A stretch of DNA of 64,000 nt from Marinobacter similis. GTDB taxonomy: Bacteria; Pseudomonadota; Gammaproteobacteria; Pseudomonadales; Oleiphilaceae. The stretch spans positions 2,480,001 through 2,544,000 of the forward strand of contig NZ_CP007151.1 of assembly GCF_000830985.1 (NCBI RefSeq), in the 5' to 3' direction. The position numbers were made by a program, and so were the translations under genes. The notes under the pieces are model-generated. The model saw only the letters and a list, made by a program, of their open reading frames with translations, did no database searches and was not told the DNA's origin. Positions 63,204-64,000 of this stretch are shown here, piece by piece; the stretch's first letter is position 1; every line of letters starts with the position of its first letter.

Positions 63204-64000
63204 TCCGCTCTCGCACGAACACCACCAGGATCACTGCCAGAGTCAGTACCGGCCAGGAGCCGGTCTGCATGTAGGGGGTGCTGCCTGTTGCCGTGTACAC
63301 CTCACCCTGCAGGGTAGCCTTTTCAAACTGGGGAATGGTCTCGGTGATCTGGCCCCGGTTATCGATGATCGCGGTGACGCCGTTGTTGGTGCCGCGCAGC
63401 ATGTAACGACCGGTTTCCAGTGCCCGCATGCGGGCGATCTGCAGGTGCTGAAGCGGACCAATGGAATCGCCGAACCAGCCGTCGTTGCTGATGGTCAGCA
63501 GCAGATCCGCGTTGCGACTGTTAAAAGCAACAAAGTCCGGATAGGCCACCTCGTAACAAATGAACGGCATGATTCGCATGCCATTTGCCTGGAGCGGGCC
63601 CTGATAGTCCGGGCCTCGGCTAAAGCTGCTCATGGGCAGATCAAAGAACCCGATCAATCCGCGCAACAGTCCCTGGAGGGGGACGTACTCGCCGAAAGGC
63701 ACCAGTTTCTGCTTGTGGTAAATCCCTTCGCCGTTGCCGATGGCCATGATGCTGTTGTGGAACGTGAAGTCTTCGATACGGTCGCTGAAGCCGTACCAGG
63801 GGATGCCGGTGATCAGGGTGCTGTTGTCGCCGAGCTCTTCATCGATGTGCTCAATGATCTTGCCGGCCTTGTCCTGTGGAATCGGGATGGCGGTTTCCGG
63901 CCACAGGATCAGATCGGCGTTCCAGTGCGGCTCCGTCATCCCAGATAGGTCACGATCTGGTCTTTCAGGAAATCCGGATCCCATTTGATCTGCTGGGGGA
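63172..64000 (-). CDS. lnt: Apolipoprotein N-acyltransferase, 5' end outside window (frameshift near 63940)
   Basis: Inner-membrane enzyme adding the third acyl chain to lipoproteins. The carbon-nitrogen hydrolase domain is visible: LILWPETAIPIP with the catalytic Glu, KQKLVPFGEYVPL with the Lys and FICYEVAYPDF with the Cys. A final membrane helix (LTLAVILVVFVRERI) ends it. Near 63940 one base is missing: upstream, another frame reads IKWDPDFLKDQIVTYL up to the window edge. The membrane-embedded N-terminal half is outside the window. Confidence 0.93.
   Translation of the reverse strand, partial: PPADQMGSGFPERPDRDLSGMTEPHWNADLILWPETAIPIPQDKAGKIIEHIDEELGDNSTLITGIPWYGFSDRIEDFTFHNSIMAIGNGEGIYHKQKLVPFGEYVPLQGLLRGLIGFFDLPMSSFSRGPDYQGPLQANGMRIMPFICYEVAYPDFVAFNSRNADLLLTISNDGWFGDSIGPLQHLQIARMRALETGRYMLRGTNNGVTAIIDNRGQITETIPQFEKATLQGEVYTATGSTPYMQTGSWPVLTLAVILVVFVRERIIPPVSASGS

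Overview
The window reads as chromosomal housekeeping DNA of a Marinobacter-like marine gammaproteobacterium. The gene orders match Pseudomonas and its relatives: plsY-folB-folK; dksA-gluQ-cbrX-cbrA-cbrB-(sRNA)-pcnB-folK-panB-panC-pgi; anmK-M23 peptidase-tyrS; mutL-miaA-hfq-hflX-hflK-hflC-hisZ-purA; bioB-bioF-bioC-bioD; holA-lptE-leuS-ybeL-lnt. I see no prophage, CRISPR array, insertion sequence, tRNA or rRNA gene. The genus is inferred from gene order and protein style, not from a search.

Layout. 1-6.7 kb: phospholipid, folate and pantothenate genes, pgi and pcnB. 6.7-7.4 kb: a gene-free gap that I read as a CrcZ-type small RNA with a sigma-54 promoter and an array of CbrB-like sites. 7.4-12 kb: the carbon-control system CbrB, CbrA and the small coupled ORF CbrX. 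12-16 kb: gluQ, dksA, sfsA, a Rieske protein and a kinase. 16-21.4 kb: PBP1b with its LpoP-like activator, a DUF4382 lipoprotein and a secreted lipase. 21.7-26.7 kb: hemL, thiE, thiD, hemJ and a CLC channel. 26.8-33.6 kb: argC, a bactofilin, erpA, anmK, an M23 peptidase and tyrS. 33.66-33.70 kb: an rRNA-type promoter fused directly to the 3' part of mutL. 34.5-42 kb: miaA through purA. 42-47 kb: cmoAB, srkA and an FAD oxidoreductase. 47-52 kb: comF and the biotin genes behind two BirA-type operators. 52-57 kb: two flagellum- or peptidase-related small genes and two paralogous acyl-CoA dehydrogenases behind tandem PsrA-type sites. 57-64 kb: endonuclease I, holA, lptE, leuS, ybeL and lnt (cut by the window end).

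How the parts connect. CbrA/CbrB would activate the sigma-54 promoter of the sRNA. The sRNA carries four A-rich CA motifs of the kind bound by Hfq/Crc, and hfq itself lies in the window. The lipase leader also carries a CA motif. This outlines a carbon catabolite repression circuit; the circuit is known in Pseudomonas, and I do not recall it being characterised in this group.

Quality warning. About 25 genes, including essential ones (leuS, hemL, lnt, bioD, cbrA, miaA), are broken by what is almost always a single missing base, usually in a short homopolymer. This is far better explained by an indel-prone assembly than by biology. Such genes are annotated as one CDS spanning the break, with the approximate break position. 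The mutL junction looks like a collapsed rRNA operon.
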